This document shows positions 33,941-43,706 of a DNA stretch of 64,000 nucleotides, in pieces. The notes under the pieces were generated by a model. It was not told where the DNA came from and searched no databases. It saw nothing but the letters and a program-made list of their open reading frames with translations. A program made the translations under genes and the position numbers. Every line of letters starts with the position of its first letter. The first letter of the stretch is position 1. This DNA comes from Bacillus massilinigeriensis (GTDB lineage Bacteria > Bacillota > Bacilli > Bacillales > Cytobacillaceae), in contig NZ_LT630337.1 of assembly GCF_900117315.1 (NCBI RefSeq), positions 2,365,601 to 2,429,600 of the forward strand. The letters run 5' to 3'.

Positions 33941-35140
33941 TCATGATTTTTCCATAAGTAATTGTCTTAACTGTCCATTTTTCAATTGGGATAAGGTGTC
34001 CGTTCCTGATTTCTCACTTTCTGAAACACGACTCCTCTCACAGTTGTCCAACTCAACGTAATTTACTTGGTTACGGCCGTTTTTCTTGGACTTATAGAGT
34101 GACTGATCAGCTTGTTCGATAGCATCGTGTAGTCGTGAATAGTCAGGTAGATTGGATACCCCAATAGAGACAGTAAGTTTGATTCTATGCGCAAGGTCTT
34201 CTGTGTAGAAGGTTGTTTTTTCCATGTCCATGCGTATGTCCTCAACCAATCGAATCATATCACTTTTGAAAAGAGCACCAGCAAAAATAATAAATTCTTC
34301 CCCACCATATCTCCCAATAATCGTATCTACCTTTGCGTGCTTCTTGGTGGTTTCAGAAATCACACTTGCAACCTTTTTTAATATAAAATCGCCATTTAAA
34401 TGTCCATACGTGTCGTTAATTGGTTTAAAATGATCGATGTCAATCATTATGATATATTTATATTTTTTGGAAAAAGAATACGACTTAACATTCGTCTCAA
34501 AAAAACGAATATTGAAAAGGTCTGTTAAAGGGTCTCTTTCCGCATAATACTTTAGTTTGTCCCTCATTCGTAATTCTTTTTCAGTATTTGTAATAAAGAA
34601 ATTTAATGTAAAACCGGTCAATAGAAAAGATACCAGTCGAATAAATACAATTTCAGTAAAAACTGCTAACCCATCCGGTACGAAAAAAATAACTGGTACA
34701 TCACAAATGAACCATCCGGTTAATATTAACCAAAAGAGTGTGGGAAGTTTGATGTTCGGTGATTCTATGACCATTTTTCTAAAAATGATCCCTGCGAATA
34801 CTGGTAATATCAATCCGAAAATGACCCCTGGTATGGCTCCGTCTCCTCCCATTCCTAGTCTCCAAAGTGAGGTTATGAAAACAGCAGGAATCACATATTT
34901 ACCGCCCCATTTATAGGCAAATAAGATAAGTGGTATCATTCTTAAATCTAAACTGTAACCACCATATTTAATAGGAAGATAAAACATAAGAATGACAGCT
35001 ACAGAGATAACCGCAATCATCGATACCGGAAAAAAATCCCAATCCTTTTTTCTTCTCCTTTTTATTAACATGTCGAGACATAGGTGCATTAAAAATATTA
35101 TCGCAATATTTGATAAACTTGATTGAATAATATCCTTCAT
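33941..35140 (-). CDS. Membrane diguanylate cyclase (5TM-LYT + GGDEF), YhcK/DgcK-like
   Basis: 399 aa. Residues 1-190 hold five or six membrane helices of the 5TMR-LYT type with the conserved DLRMIPLILFAYKWGGKY and the later W-R-GMGGDGA blocks. The GGDEF domain follows (RDPLTDLFNIRFF, IDIDHFKPINDTYGHLNGD) with an intact GGEEF active site (RYGGEEFI), so it should make c-di-GMP from GTP. The inhibitory RxxD site before GGEEF is absent. A 40-residue polar tail is unlike most relatives. An alarmone-type HD hydrolase gene follows, an interesting pairing of nucleotide signals. Confidence 0.9.
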   Translation of the reverse strand: MKDIIQSSLSNIAIIFLMHLCLDMLIKRRRKKDWDFFPVSMIAVISVAVILMFYLPIKYGGYSLDLRMIPLILFAYKWGGKYVIPAVFITSLWRLGMGGDGAIPGVIFGLILPVFAGIIFRKMVIESPNIKLPTLFWLILTGWFICDVPVIFFVPDGLAVFTEIVFIRLVSFLLTGFTLNFFITNTEKELRMRDKLKYYAERDPLTDLFNIRFFETNVKSYSFSKKYKYIIMIDIDHFKPINDTYGHLNGDFILKKVASVISETTKKHAKVDTIIGRYGGEEFIIFAGALFKSDMIRLVEDIRMDMEKTTFYTEDLAHRIKLTVSIGVSNLPDYSRLHDAIEQADQSLYKSKKNGRNQVNYVELDNCERSRVSESEKSGTDTLSQLKNGQLRQLLMEKS

Positions 35141-35580
35141 TACTTACCCACACCCCACCTTGTCCAACCTATGTTCTCAAATGGTATTGAAAATAACTGT
35201 TATCTAATAATAATTAATACAAGTAAGAATTATATGAGAGCGTTTCGATCTTATAAAGTATAAGAGTTATTCATTTAGTTATCTTTAAACCAGTAATAAA
35301 GGCCTTTTCTAAATATATAAACCAAACGATTCAGAATAATTATACAAGAATACAAATAAATATAATCTAAATACAATCTCTATATTCCATAATATTCTAT
35401 TCCTTTTCTTGTTTCAACCTCAAATGGAACTATTTTACCAAAGTTACCGAAAGTTTCATAATTTCATAGGGATAAGGGAACAGGCATATTATCACAATTA
35501 TTTCAGGATAGAATTCCAATTACTTATTAAGTTTTCACAAAACGAAGGAGATGCTTTAAATTGAAATAATGCAACTCATA
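35141..35580. other. Intergenic region
   Basis: AT-rich stretch with no gene seen; it includes the promoter side of the diguanylate cyclase gene. Confidence 0.5.
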
Positions 35581-35800
35581 AAAAAAAGCCCCATAACGGA
35601 GCTTTTTATTTTCAAATATGTAGTAGCCGCCTTTGCCGTAATCAAATATAGAAAGTTTTAAACCACCACTCCTCAAAGTGGGTGTTCGCAGAAACATTCT
35701 TGCTTGTCATCCTTGTCATATAGACAGATGCATGTCATTCCTGTTTCAATCTGAAACTCCCTATTACAGCATAAAGGTTAAAACTTATTAAGCTTACGAA
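35581..35800 (-). ncRNA. Candidate structured RNA ending in an intrinsic terminator
   Basis: On the minus strand the segment is rich in local pairings: GTTTCA/TGAAAC around 35745, a hairpin CACCCACT/AGTGGTG near 35663-35683, then a terminator with GGAGC/GCCCC-type arms (35607-35583) and a T run. No reading frame of note is present. It could be a small RNA, a relic of an IS200/IS605 end with its RNA, or a UTR. No family was recognised. Confidence 0.3.
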
Positions 35801-35927
35801 CAAAGCAGCTAGTGAATTAATAATAATATAATTTCCCCTCTAACGCAATGGAAGAATTTAGTGGGGGCGGTTAGTCTATGTGGTAGGTTTTTGGTGAAAA
35901 AGATGAGTTTGATGATAAGAAAGGTTA

Positions 35928-36935
35928 TTACTGTCCCACAACCTGCTCTTTTTTCTTGATTTTCCTTTGGTTCTTTTCTTTCTTAGAATACAATGTTTTT
36001 GCTGCCCCAACTACTCCTGTTGGAAAACCAAGGATAACAATCACATATAGAATACCAAGAAAAATATTCCATCTCTCAAAAATTGGGTAATCCATCGCCA
36101 GTTTTGAAAGTACATCTTGAATATATTCTATCATCCCCGAACCAAGGATAGCCCCTATAAGGGTACCAATTCCACCAATCATGGTCATTAAAAGTGCATC
36201 CAATGTAATTTCTACCGAAAATACTGATGTATTTACAAATCGTAAGGTTAATACATATAAACCTCCACTTACTGCAGCAACTACCCCAGCAACAATACTC
36301 GAGATGACTTTGTAATGGATGGTCTTAAAGCCCATTGCCTCTACACGCCGCTCATTTTGAGATATTGCACGCAACACTCTTCCCACGTTTGAATGGGTAA
36401 ATATCCAAAGAGACAAAAATATTAGACCAAGAGTTATTAATGAAACATAATACAATGAAAGCCGGTCACTAAAAATATGCGGTACCCGGAAGGTAAAGCC
36501 ATCCCCTCCATGAGTCAGTGTCCTCCATTTTTCAGCTGTCATAAGAAATAATTGTGAAATTGCCAAAGTAAGCATAGCATAAAAATGACTTTTTAATCTT
36601 AATGACAGTAAGCCAATCATATAGCTAATTAAGGCAGCTAATACAATCGAAATACCTAGACCAATCAATACGCTACTCAATGTAGGCTCATTTTTATCCA
36701 ACATGATAGCCACACTATATGAACCTATCCCAAAAAACATACAATGACCAAATGACACAATTCCTGTATAACCAAGTAGAATATCATAACTCATTGCAAA
36801 AATAGCAAAAATAAAAATTTGGGTAAATAATATAAGCATACTTCTAGAATCATTGGCAAAGGGAAGCATAAGTAAGCATATGAATATCATTACTCCTACA
36901 ATCATTGGAATTCTTTTTGACAGTATTTGCACCAC
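35928..36935 (-). CDS. Branched-chain amino-acid-type ABC permease LivM-like
   Basis: 335 aa with eight to ten membrane segments. Conserved LivM blocks: YDILLGYTGIVSFGHCMFFGIGSY, SHFYAMLTLAISQLF and the GGIGTLIGAILGSGMIEY loop. It pairs with LivH to form the membrane pore of a HAAT-family importer. Start codon GTG at 36935 overlaps the livH stop by one base. Last gene of the cluster. Substrate probably not a branched amino acid, given the ligase, hydratase and KAS genes upstream in the same cluster. Confidence 0.9.
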   Translation of the reverse strand: MVQILSKRIPMIVGVMIFICLLMLPFANDSRSMLILFTQIFIFAIFAMSYDILLGYTGIVSFGHCMFFGIGSYSVAIMLDKNEPTLSSVLIGLGISIVLAALISYMIGLLSLRLKSHFYAMLTLAISQLFLMTAEKWRTLTHGGDGFTFRVPHIFSDRLSLYYVSLITLGLIFLSLWIFTHSNVGRVLRAISQNERRVEAMGFKTIHYKVISSIVAGVVAAVSGGLYVLTLRFVNTSVFSVEITLDALLMTMIGGIGTLIGAILGSGMIEYIQDVLSKLAMDYPIFERWNIFLGILYVIVILGFPTGVVGAAKTLYSKKEKNQRKIKKKEQVVGQ

Positions 36936-37801
36936 TAGCTCACTCCTTTTTCACCAAACAGTCCTGTTGGTTTAAATATTAAAACACTGATAAGCATGAG
37001 CATATTGATTGACATGGATAAATCAGGAAGATAATATGCTACAAAAGACCCCAAGATTCCCACTATAAGTGAAGCAACAGCTGCACCTTGGACGCTTCCA
37101 AGTCCCCCGATAATGACCACAACAAAGCTTAAAATAGCATATTGCATTCCCATATCCGCAAAGATAACACCGGAATATGGAGCTAGTAAAGAACCACCCA
37201 ATGATGCCATTCCAGCACCTAGTAAAAAAACAAATGAAAAGACTAATTTAATATTAATACCAAGGGCCTGAACCATATCTCGATCATTAACCCCAGCACG
37301 AATCATCAGCCCAATTTTTGTTTTTTTCAATAAAAGTAGCAGGCCTAAATATATTAGAATTCCAATAACGATTACAAATATGCGATATTTAATAACAGTA
37401 ATATCGTTCAGCATTATACTTCCTTGCAGCCATTGAGGAAGGTTTACTTGAATGGGATTTGGACCCCAAATTAATTTAAGACATTCACTTAGGACAAGCA
37501 TCCCACCAAGGGTAACGAGTAACTGACGAACATGATTCCCATAAACAGGTCTAATCAGTACTTTTTCCAAAAACCACCCAAGCAACATCCCAATCAAAAC
37601 TGCCCCAATTATTGAAATAAGGAAGTTTTCAGTCATTCTATACAACCATACGCTCGTAAAAGCTCCCCAAGCAAACAATCCACCATGTGCAAAATTCAGT
37701 ACACTCATCAATCCAAAAATTAACGAGAGCCCTGACGCCAATAAAAAAATCAACATACCTGTCGAAAGCCCATTAATGGTAAGGTTAACGAATCCATCCA
37801 A
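36935..37801 (-). CDS. Branched-chain amino-acid-type ABC permease LivH-like
   Basis: 288 aa, normal LivH length, with about eight membrane segments. Family blocks: LASGLSLIFGLMSVLNFAHGGLF at the start and VVIIGGLGSVQGAAVASLIVGILGS near the end. Stop overlaps the livM start; livF lies 22 bp upstream. Forms the heterodimeric transmembrane pore with LivM. Confidence 0.9.
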   Translation of the reverse strand: MDGFVNLTINGLSTGMLIFLLASGLSLIFGLMSVLNFAHGGLFAWGAFTSVWLYRMTENFLISIIGAVLIGMLLGWFLEKVLIRPVYGNHVRQLLVTLGGMLVLSECLKLIWGPNPIQVNLPQWLQGSIMLNDITVIKYRIFVIVIGILIYLGLLLLLKKTKIGLMIRAGVNDRDMVQALGINIKLVFSFVFLLGAGMASLGGSLLAPYSGVIFADMGMQYAILSFVVVIIGGLGSVQGAAVASLIVGILGSFVAYYLPDLSMSINMLMLISVLIFKPTGLFGEKGVS

Positions 37802-37823
37802 CCATCATTACCTCCTTTTAATA

Positions 37824-38528
37824 CTAAGCAATTCCTAGATATTTTCTGCATGTTTCTTTGTCATCTATAAGTCGGTTCATATCACCTTGATGGACAATTC
37901 TTCCATCGTCAATAATGTGATAATATTCTCCTATTTGACTAGCCATTAGGAAATTTTGTTCAACTAAAAGGATCGTTAGCTTTTCCTTCATAAGATTGAT
38001 AGATTCCATTAACTTCTCAACCATGATTGGGGATAACCCTTTACTCGGTTCATCAATCAGCATCAAGTCATTACAATTTATATAAGCCCTTGAAATAGCA
38101 AGCATTTGTTTCTGACCGCCACTTAATAATCCACTCTTTTTCCGCCAAAACTTCTTTAAATCTGGAAAAAGCTCGAGCATCCATTCGGCTTTTTCCTCTA
38201 TATGTTCCCCTCTTTTTGTTTTTGCTAAAGCGAATGTTTCCTCCACTGTTAAATCATGAAAAATCCCCTGATTTTCTGGTACATAACCTATGCCTTTCCG
38301 AGAAATGACGTGTGTGTTTAAACCGTTGATCTTCTCACCATTGTAATAAATAGCTCCCTTAGTAGTTGAATGAAGTCCAAGGATTGTTTGCAATGTTGTA
38401 GTTTTTCCGGCTCCGTTTCTTCCAAATAGTACAGTAACGGAACCTTTCTTCACTTCAAAAGAGACACCTTGTAATATATGAAACTGTTGAATATACATTT
38501 CGATATTATCTACTTTTAATAGAGTCAC
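37824..38528 (-). CDS. ABC transporter ATP-binding protein LivF-like
   Basis: 234-aa ATPase. Walker A FGRNGAGKTT (about 35-44), signature LLSGGQKQM, Walker B LMLIDEPSKGL and the H-loop region ILLVEQN are all intact. GTG start at 38528 with AGGAGGG eight bases upstream; it overlaps the livG end by 23 bp, so translation is coupled. Works with LivG as the nucleotide-binding pair. Confidence 0.92.
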   Translation of the reverse strand: MTLLKVDNIEMYIQQFHILQGVSFEVKKGSVTVLFGRNGAGKTTTLQTILGLHSTTKGAIYYNGEKINGLNTHVISRKGIGYVPENQGIFHDLTVEETFALAKTKRGEHIEEKAEWMLELFPDLKKFWRKKSGLLSGGQKQMLAISRAYINCNDLMLIDEPSKGLSPIMVEKLMESINLMKEKLTILLVEQNFLMASQIGEYYHIIDDGRIVHQGDMNRLIDDKETCRKYLGIA

Positions 38529-39279
38529 TATGTAGCCCTCCTAAATATGCCGACTGCACTAGTTCATCATTAATGATAACGGATGGTTCTCCCTCGGCTA
38601 ATAATTCCCCATGAAACAATACAACTAGAGAATCTGATAAATGGAGGACCATCTCCATTTTGTGTTCAATTAATACGATCGTTTTATTCTTTTCTTCTTT
38701 AATATTTTCGATCACTTGTAAAATGGCAGGAGCCTCTTCTAAAGAAATCCCTGCTGTCGGTTCATCAAGTAAAAGCAAATCTGGCTTCAATGCCAAAATC
38801 ATCGCTATTTCTAATTTTCTTTTCTCACCATGGGCTAGATTTTTTGCAAGTATATCTTCCTTCCCTTGAAGTAGAACCGTTTTTAAATATTCCTTTGCCT
38901 CTTCCTGCTGTTTACGGTAATGTGAAGGTCTAGTAAAAAAACTGTAGTAATCATTATAAACAGACTGGATGGCAAGTCTAACATTTTCAAGGACAGTTAA
39001 ATCAGGAAAAACATTTGTAAGCTGAAAGGATCTTCCTATCCCTAAACGCGTTCGATTAGGAACTGAAAATTTCGTGATATTTTGATTTTTAAAATAAATA
39101 TCACCTTTTGTTGGGGAAAGCTCACCACTTAATAAATTAAATAAAGTTGTTTTTCCAGCCCCATTTGGCCCAATGATTGAGACAAAACTCCCTTTTGGAA
39201 CATTAAAATTCAGATTCTGGATCACACAATGTTCTCCAAAAGTAATTGAAAGATTCCTACATTCTAATAGGTTTCCCAT
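38506..39279 (-). CDS. ABC transporter ATP-binding protein LivG-like
   Basis: 257 aa with Walker A IGPNGAGKTT, Walker B LLLDEPTAGIS and the LivG-type region RTRLGIGRSFQLTNVFPDLTV. The signature motif reads LAHGEKRKLEIAM, the usual LivG variant. Located between the binding-protein gene (98-bp gap with a stabilising hairpin at 39320-39341) and livF. Confidence 0.92.
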   Translation of the reverse strand: MGNLLECRNLSITFGEHCVIQNLNFNVPKGSFVSIIGPNGAGKTTLFNLLSGELSPTKGDIYFKNQNITKFSVPNRTRLGIGRSFQLTNVFPDLTVLENVRLAIQSVYNDYYSFFTRPSHYRKQQEEAKEYLKTVLLQGKEDILAKNLAHGEKRKLEIAMILALKPDLLLLDEPTAGISLEEAPAILQVIENIKEEKNKTIVLIEHKMEMVLHLSDSLVVLFHGELLAEGEPSVIINDELVQSAYLGGLHSDSIKSR

Positions 39280-39319
39280 CTCTCATCCTCCACCTTTATT
39301 ACCGATTATTTAATAACAG

Positions 39320-39341
39320 GAGGAGACATGTTAGTCTCCTC
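39320..39341 (-). promoter_or_regulatory. Stem-loop after the binding-protein gene
   Basis: Perfect 8-bp arms GAGGAGAC (39320-39327) and GTCTCCTC (39334-39341) with no T run. Such intergenic hairpins after binding-protein genes often protect the upstream mRNA so that more binding protein than transporter is made. Confidence 0.5.
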
Positions 39342-39376
39342 TTGCCTTTAAAATGGTTTAACCAATGTGTATTACC

Positions 39377-40591
39377 TTATTTATTTTGAATAGGTGGCTC
39401 CGTTTGTTCCTTGGTTAATTCTTTTATAAGAATAGGCACAGGATGGTCAATCCCATCTTGTCTTTCCAGCTTAATAGAATAGAGACTTTGTAATGCTTGA
39501 TGATCCTCTGGACGGAATTTCATGATTCCCTTTGGAGTGTCAAACTCCATTCCTTCCATTTTTTTAATTAATGTATCTGAGTCAGTTTTTCCTTCAGTCT
39601 TTTTTAAAGCTTCAACAATAGCAATCGCTGCTGTCATACCACCGGCTGTGAAAAGGTCCGGAATCGTTTCTTCAAATCGTTTTTTATGTTCTTCAACTAA
39701 CCAATCATTTATTTTGTTATTAGGCAATGTATGGTAGTAAATTGCAAAGCCTTCCATTCCAACAAGGGCATTCATCGTCTTTAGAGATGCAATATCGGGT
39801 GCAGCGGTAGATATCTTAATTCCATGATCCTCAAGTCTCATGTCTTTTAGTTGCTTCCATGGGGAGTTTGATCCAGCCCAGACGATATAGAGATAATCTG
39901 GTTTTGAATTGATGATGTTTTGTATATTAGCAGTGAAATCTGTGGAGTTAGCATCTGCGTATTGTTCATTAATGACCTTGGCACCCAATTTTTCAGCTCC
40001 TTTTTTGAACGCCGCAATACCTTCTCTTCCAAAGGCATTATCCTGAGCAAAAGTCGCAATCTTTACCCCTTCACGGGAAATGGCATTTGCCCCTGCAAGA
40101 GCATCTTGTGATGAGTTTCTCCCTGTTCTAAAGATATAAGGATTCCAGTTCTCCCCCGTAATACTGTCTGCAACAGCAGGTTCAACTACCATAACCTTTT
40201 CATATTCCTCCGCAAGTGGTAATACAGCCAATGTATCACTTGAGCTAGAAGAACCGACTAAAAAGTCAACTTCATCCTCCTCTAAAAGTTTTGTTGCCTT
40301 TTTCACTGCTACATCTGGTTTTGTTTCTGTATCTTCAACAATAAATTCAATCTTTTTGCCAGATACTTTATTGGTACCATCAGTTGCGTAATCTAATCCA
40401 AGTTCAAATCCCTGAACCGTTTGTTTACCGTAGCTTTCAAGCGGCCCCGTAATAGAAGCCAAAACACCAACCTTAATACTCTCATCTTTTGAACTCGTTT
40501 TTTCATTAGAACAAGCAGCCGTTAAAAGAAGAGATCCAATCATACTTCCAACCAGCACATATCTGCTCCAAGTTTTTTTTATACTAATCAT
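39377..40591 (-). CDS. Extracellular solute-binding lipoprotein, LivJ-like (ligand unknown)
   Basis: 404 aa. A signal peptide with lipobox LTAAC (Cys27) anchors it outside the membrane. The mature part is a type I periplasmic binding fold (KVGVLASITGPLESYGKQTV, then GIKVATFAQDNAFG...). The family binds amino acids but also aromatic acids, amides and other organic acids. It heads the Liv part of the cluster, after a KASIII-like gene. ATG at 40591 has AAGGGGAA upstream. Confidence 0.9.
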   Translation of the reverse strand: MISIKKTWSRYVLVGSMIGSLLLTAACSNEKTSSKDESIKVGVLASITGPLESYGKQTVQGFELGLDYATDGTNKVSGKKIEFIVEDTETKPDVAVKKATKLLEEDEVDFLVGSSSSSDTLAVLPLAEEYEKVMVVEPAVADSITGENWNPYIFRTGRNSSQDALAGANAISREGVKIATFAQDNAFGREGIAAFKKGAEKLGAKVINEQYADANSTDFTANIQNIINSKPDYLYIVWAGSNSPWKQLKDMRLEDHGIKISTAAPDIASLKTMNALVGMEGFAIYYHTLPNNKINDWLVEEHKKRFEETIPDLFTAGGMTAAIAIVEALKKTEGKTDSDTLIKKMEGMEFDTPKGIMKFRPEDHQALQSLYSIKLERQDGIDHPVPILIKELTKEQTEPPIQNK

Positions 40592-40647
40592 GACAATTCC
40601 CCTTTCAAACTTTATAATTCATTTCTTCCTTACCCCTATATTCCCTA

Positions 40648-41652
40648 TTATCCCTTCCATTGAAGAACTGTGGATGCCCAGGTATAGCCTGTACCTGCAC
40701 TAACCGTTACAGCAATATCGCCTGGTTTTATCCTTCCTTGCTTTGCCGCAATATGTAGACCTACACAAGGATCCAATGCAGACATATGCCCATAGTGGTC
40801 TAAGTAAACGGTCTGTTCCTCCTCTAATTCCAATGAACTCAAGAGGCTCATAAACATTGATCTTTTTGTATGAAGAGGAAGAAGTAGATTAATATCTTTC
40901 GTTGATAATCTACTTTTGTTCAGAGATTGACGAATGACAGTCTCAAAGTTCCGAACTGAAACTGGGTCGAGACGCTCCTTCATACTTTGAGGATTAGGTA
41001 CATCGATATAATGCATATTCTTTTCAACTGTTTCAAAGCTAGTAAAATACTTTGAACCCCCAGCTGGAACAAGAACATCCTCGTGAAAGGAGCCATCAGT
41101 CATAATCGAGCTTTCTAAAATTTCACTTTTAGTTGCCCCTCTTTTCACTAATGCTGCACATCCACCGTCTGCAAAATTAAACATAAAGCGTGAACGAGGG
41201 TTTTCATAATCTATTATTTGAGATTCCTTACATCCTCCAACTAATAGAACTGCTTGAATGGTTTTGTCAGATTTCAACATATCCTTGGCTACTTTTAATG
41301 CGATAGGAAAACAGGAGCTAACATTCATGATTTCAAAGGCATAAGCATTTTTGGCCCCCAATTCGTGCTGTATTTTTGGGGCAATCGGCCAAACATAATA
41401 ATCTTTATGAGGGCTACCGAAATATATTAAAACATCGATTGACAATGGATCGATTTTTTCCAATATGGGTCTAGCTGCCTCTATGGCTAAATCAGATGAC
41501 TGCATCGTTTCATCTGCCACATGCTTTTGATATAAACCAAACTTCTCGATAATAACATTCTTCGGAATTCCAGTTTTCTTTGATAAAAAAGCAGCTGATT
41601 GTATCTCTTTAGGAAAAAATGTATTAATCTCTTCAATTCCTATATTATCCAT
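40648..41652 (-). CDS. KASIII (FabH)-like / thiolase-fold enzyme with Cys-His-His site
   Basis: 334 aa. Thiolase fold with nucleophile Cys114 (NVSSCFPIAL) and His261 (LPLHTKRSM). The third FabH residue, Asn of GNTSA, is replaced by His289 (YGHMSALDP). GTGYTWAS near the end is typical of FabH. Loss of the Asn suggests a different condensation, acyl transfer or hydrolysis. It overlaps the MaoC gene region (ATG 41652 preferred by AAGGAG upstream; GTG 41661 possible). In an operon with acyl-CoA ligase and hydratase it probably acts on a CoA ester made by the ligase. Confidence 0.75.
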   Translation of the reverse strand: MDNIGIEEINTFFPKEIQSAAFLSKKTGIPKNVIIEKFGLYQKHVADETMQSSDLAIEAARPILEKIDPLSIDVLIYFGSPHKDYYVWPIAPKIQHELGAKNAYAFEIMNVSSCFPIALKVAKDMLKSDKTIQAVLLVGGCKESQIIDYENPRSRFMFNFADGGCAALVKRGATKSEILESSIMTDGSFHEDVLVPAGGSKYFTSFETVEKNMHYIDVPNPQSMKERLDPVSVRNFETVIRQSLNKSRLSTKDINLLLPLHTKRSMFMSLLSSLELEEEQTVYLDHYGHMSALDPCVGLHIAAKQGRIKPGDIAVTVSAGTGYTWASTVLQWKG

Positions 41653-41657
41653 TAGCT

Positions 41658-42068
41658 TCACTCTCCTTCATAAGGAACCTTCATCACTGCTTTGCCAGTT
41701 AGAACTAGTTCATGTTTTTGATTTTTACATTCGGTTAATAGCTGTAGAATTCTCTTTTCTTCATTATATTTTTGTACTGTACCCGTTGCTGTAATCGTAT
41801 CTCCGATAAAAACAGGAGCCTTAAAACGAAGACTTTGCTCCATATATACTGACCCTTTACCTGGTAGGTACATTCCTAGTAATTGAGATAATAAACTTGA
41901 GGTCAGCAATCCATGTGCAATGCGCTGATTAAATCTAGTATTCTTTGCATATTCACTGTCTATATGGATTGGATTGAAATCACCACTTAGTCCAGCAAAA
42001 AGAACGATATCTGCTTCAGTTATTGTCTTACTACATGAAGCCTGCTGTCCTACAGAAAAGATTGACAT
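41658..42068 (-). CDS. MaoC-like hot-dog hydratase
   Basis: 136 aa, the size of a single hot-dog (R)-specific enoyl-CoA hydratase. The catalytic motif FAGLSGDFNPIHIDSEYA contains the Asp and His required, followed by RIAHGLLTSSLLS. It would add water to a 2-enoyl-CoA. ATG at 42068 has GGAGG nine bases upstream. Followed directly by the KASIII-like gene (stop and next start within a few bases), preceded by the acyl-CoA ligase gene. Confidence 0.88.
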   Translation of the reverse strand: MSIFSVGQQASCSKTITEADIVLFAGLSGDFNPIHIDSEYAKNTRFNQRIAHGLLTSSLLSQLLGMYLPGKGSVYMEQSLRFKAPVFIGDTITATGTVQKYNEEKRILQLLTECKNQKHELVLTGKAVMKVPYEGE

Positions 42069-42178
42069 CCTATTGAACCTCCTATCCTTTGTCTTCCTAT
42101 CTTCAATCATTGTGTGATATAGATTTTCTTTACTGATAATGGGTCATAGATATAGCATTTTTAAGTGAAGACTTTATC

Positions 42179-43660
42179 TTATGACTTAATGGCAAGGAGA
42201 GTCTTTTGAATTTTCCCAGTGGCGTTTTTCGGCAATTCATTTAAAAATTGAACCCGTTTAGGAACTTTATATTTTCCTAGGAAGCGCTTACAATGTTCAG
42301 TAATATCATCTTCCTTCAATACATGCCCATCCTTTAATACGACAAAAGCAACTGGAACCTCTCCCCAATAGTTATCCGGAGTTCCAACAACTGCACACTC
42401 GCTTACTTCATCTAATTTGCCAATTACTTGTTCAACTTCTAAAGGATAGATATTTTCTCCACCAGATATAATCATTTCTTTTTTTCTTCCAGCAATGAAG
42501 ACAAAGCCCTCTTCATCTGTATACGCAAGATCACCTGTATAAAGCCAACCGTCCTTTATTGTTTCCTTTGTTGCCTCTGGATTTTGCCAGTATTCCTTCA
42601 TGACATTTGGACCTCTAACTATGAGTTCTCCTACTTCTCCTGTACCAACCTGGTTTCCCAATGTATCTACTAGCATGAACTCACAATACAGGGCAGGTTT
42701 TCCTATAGAACCTATTTTTCTACGCGCATCTTCCTTTAATAGTAAAAACACAGTTGGAGAAGTTTCAGTCATACCAAATCCTTGACCAAATAAGAACCCC
42801 CCATCTAGGAAAGCTTTGATGATACTATGGGGACAAGGTGCACCACCATTGTAGAACCAACGTACGGATTTAAGATTCGTCTTTTCAAAGGTTGGAGAGT
42901 TCAGTAGTGAATGATGAATCGATGGTACTCCCATTACTATTGTTACTTGATACTGTTCGATCATAGCTAGGACTTTTTCAGGATCAAATTTACCCGGAAT
43001 TACAACCGTACCTCCAACAAAAATGGTAGGAAAGGCAAATAGTCCAATGCCTCCAATATGAAACAGAGGGAGCAGAACTATGGAGCGGTCATTTGAAGTT
43101 AAATCAAGTGGGATGGCATTATTGATTGCGTTCCAGAACATGTTGCTTTGAGTTAATACAGCACCCTTTGGTTTCCCGGTTGTTCCAGATGTATAGCAAA
43201 TAATGTAGGGTTCGTCTTCATTGATTTCGTCGAAGGCATATGATAACTGTTGGACCTCATTTGACAAAGCTTCGATCTCAACCACATTTTGGATTGGAGT
43301 TTTCTTTTTCAATGAGATTCCCAATGAATATAAAGGCTCCTCGGCAAATAGTAGTGTAGTTCCACTATCATTTAATTGATAGACTAATTCATTTTCAGTT
43401 AAGCGAATATTGAGTGGAACAGCAACACATTGTATTTTTGCGATTGCAAATAACAAGAGAATATATTCCACTCTATTTTGAGATAGGATCGCTATTCGAT
43501 CACCTTTTTGAACTCGAAGATTTTGTACTAAAATAGCAACAGTCTGATTAATTTTTCCATTTAATTCCTTATACGATATTTCTTCTGTTTCTGAAATAAT
43601 TGCAATACGGTTTGGATTGATTTCAGCATGCTTTTCAATCCAATACGCAATACCTTTCAT
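42179..43660 (-). CDS. AMP-forming acyl-CoA ligase
   Basis: 493 aa ANL-superfamily ligase. P-loop YTSGTTGKPKGAVLTQ (about 160), motif LFGQGFGMTETSPTVF, hinge YTGDLAYTDEEGFVFIAGRKKEMII and C-terminal catalytic Lys in NATGKIQKT. It should adenylate a carboxylic acid and transfer it to CoA; chain length or ring type cannot be read from sequence. Second in the cluster after TetR, upstream of MaoC and KASIII genes. Probably activates the acid imported by the Liv-type system. Confidence 0.9.
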   Translation of the reverse strand: MKGIAYWIEKHAEINPNRIAIISETEEISYKELNGKINQTVAILVQNLRVQKGDRIAILSQNRVEYILLLFAIAKIQCVAVPLNIRLTENELVYQLNDSGTTLLFAEEPLYSLGISLKKKTPIQNVVEIEALSNEVQQLSYAFDEINEDEPYIICYTSGTTGKPKGAVLTQSNMFWNAINNAIPLDLTSNDRSIVLLPLFHIGGIGLFAFPTIFVGGTVVIPGKFDPEKVLAMIEQYQVTIVMGVPSIHHSLLNSPTFEKTNLKSVRWFYNGGAPCPHSIIKAFLDGGFLFGQGFGMTETSPTVFLLLKEDARRKIGSIGKPALYCEFMLVDTLGNQVGTGEVGELIVRGPNVMKEYWQNPEATKETIKDGWLYTGDLAYTDEEGFVFIAGRKKEMIISGGENIYPLEVEQVIGKLDEVSECAVVGTPDNYWGEVPVAFVVLKDGHVLKEDDITEHCKRFLGKYKVPKRVQFLNELPKNATGKIQKTLLAIKS

Positions 43661-43706
43661 AGAAGGTCTCCTTTCTTTTATTAAAAGATTTTGATCAGAT
43701 ATAACA

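Noticed and set aside
35630-35800. 6S RNA, tmRNA or RNase P RNA
   Set aside because: Hairpins and terminator are present, but none of the conserved blocks of these RNAs could be recognised.
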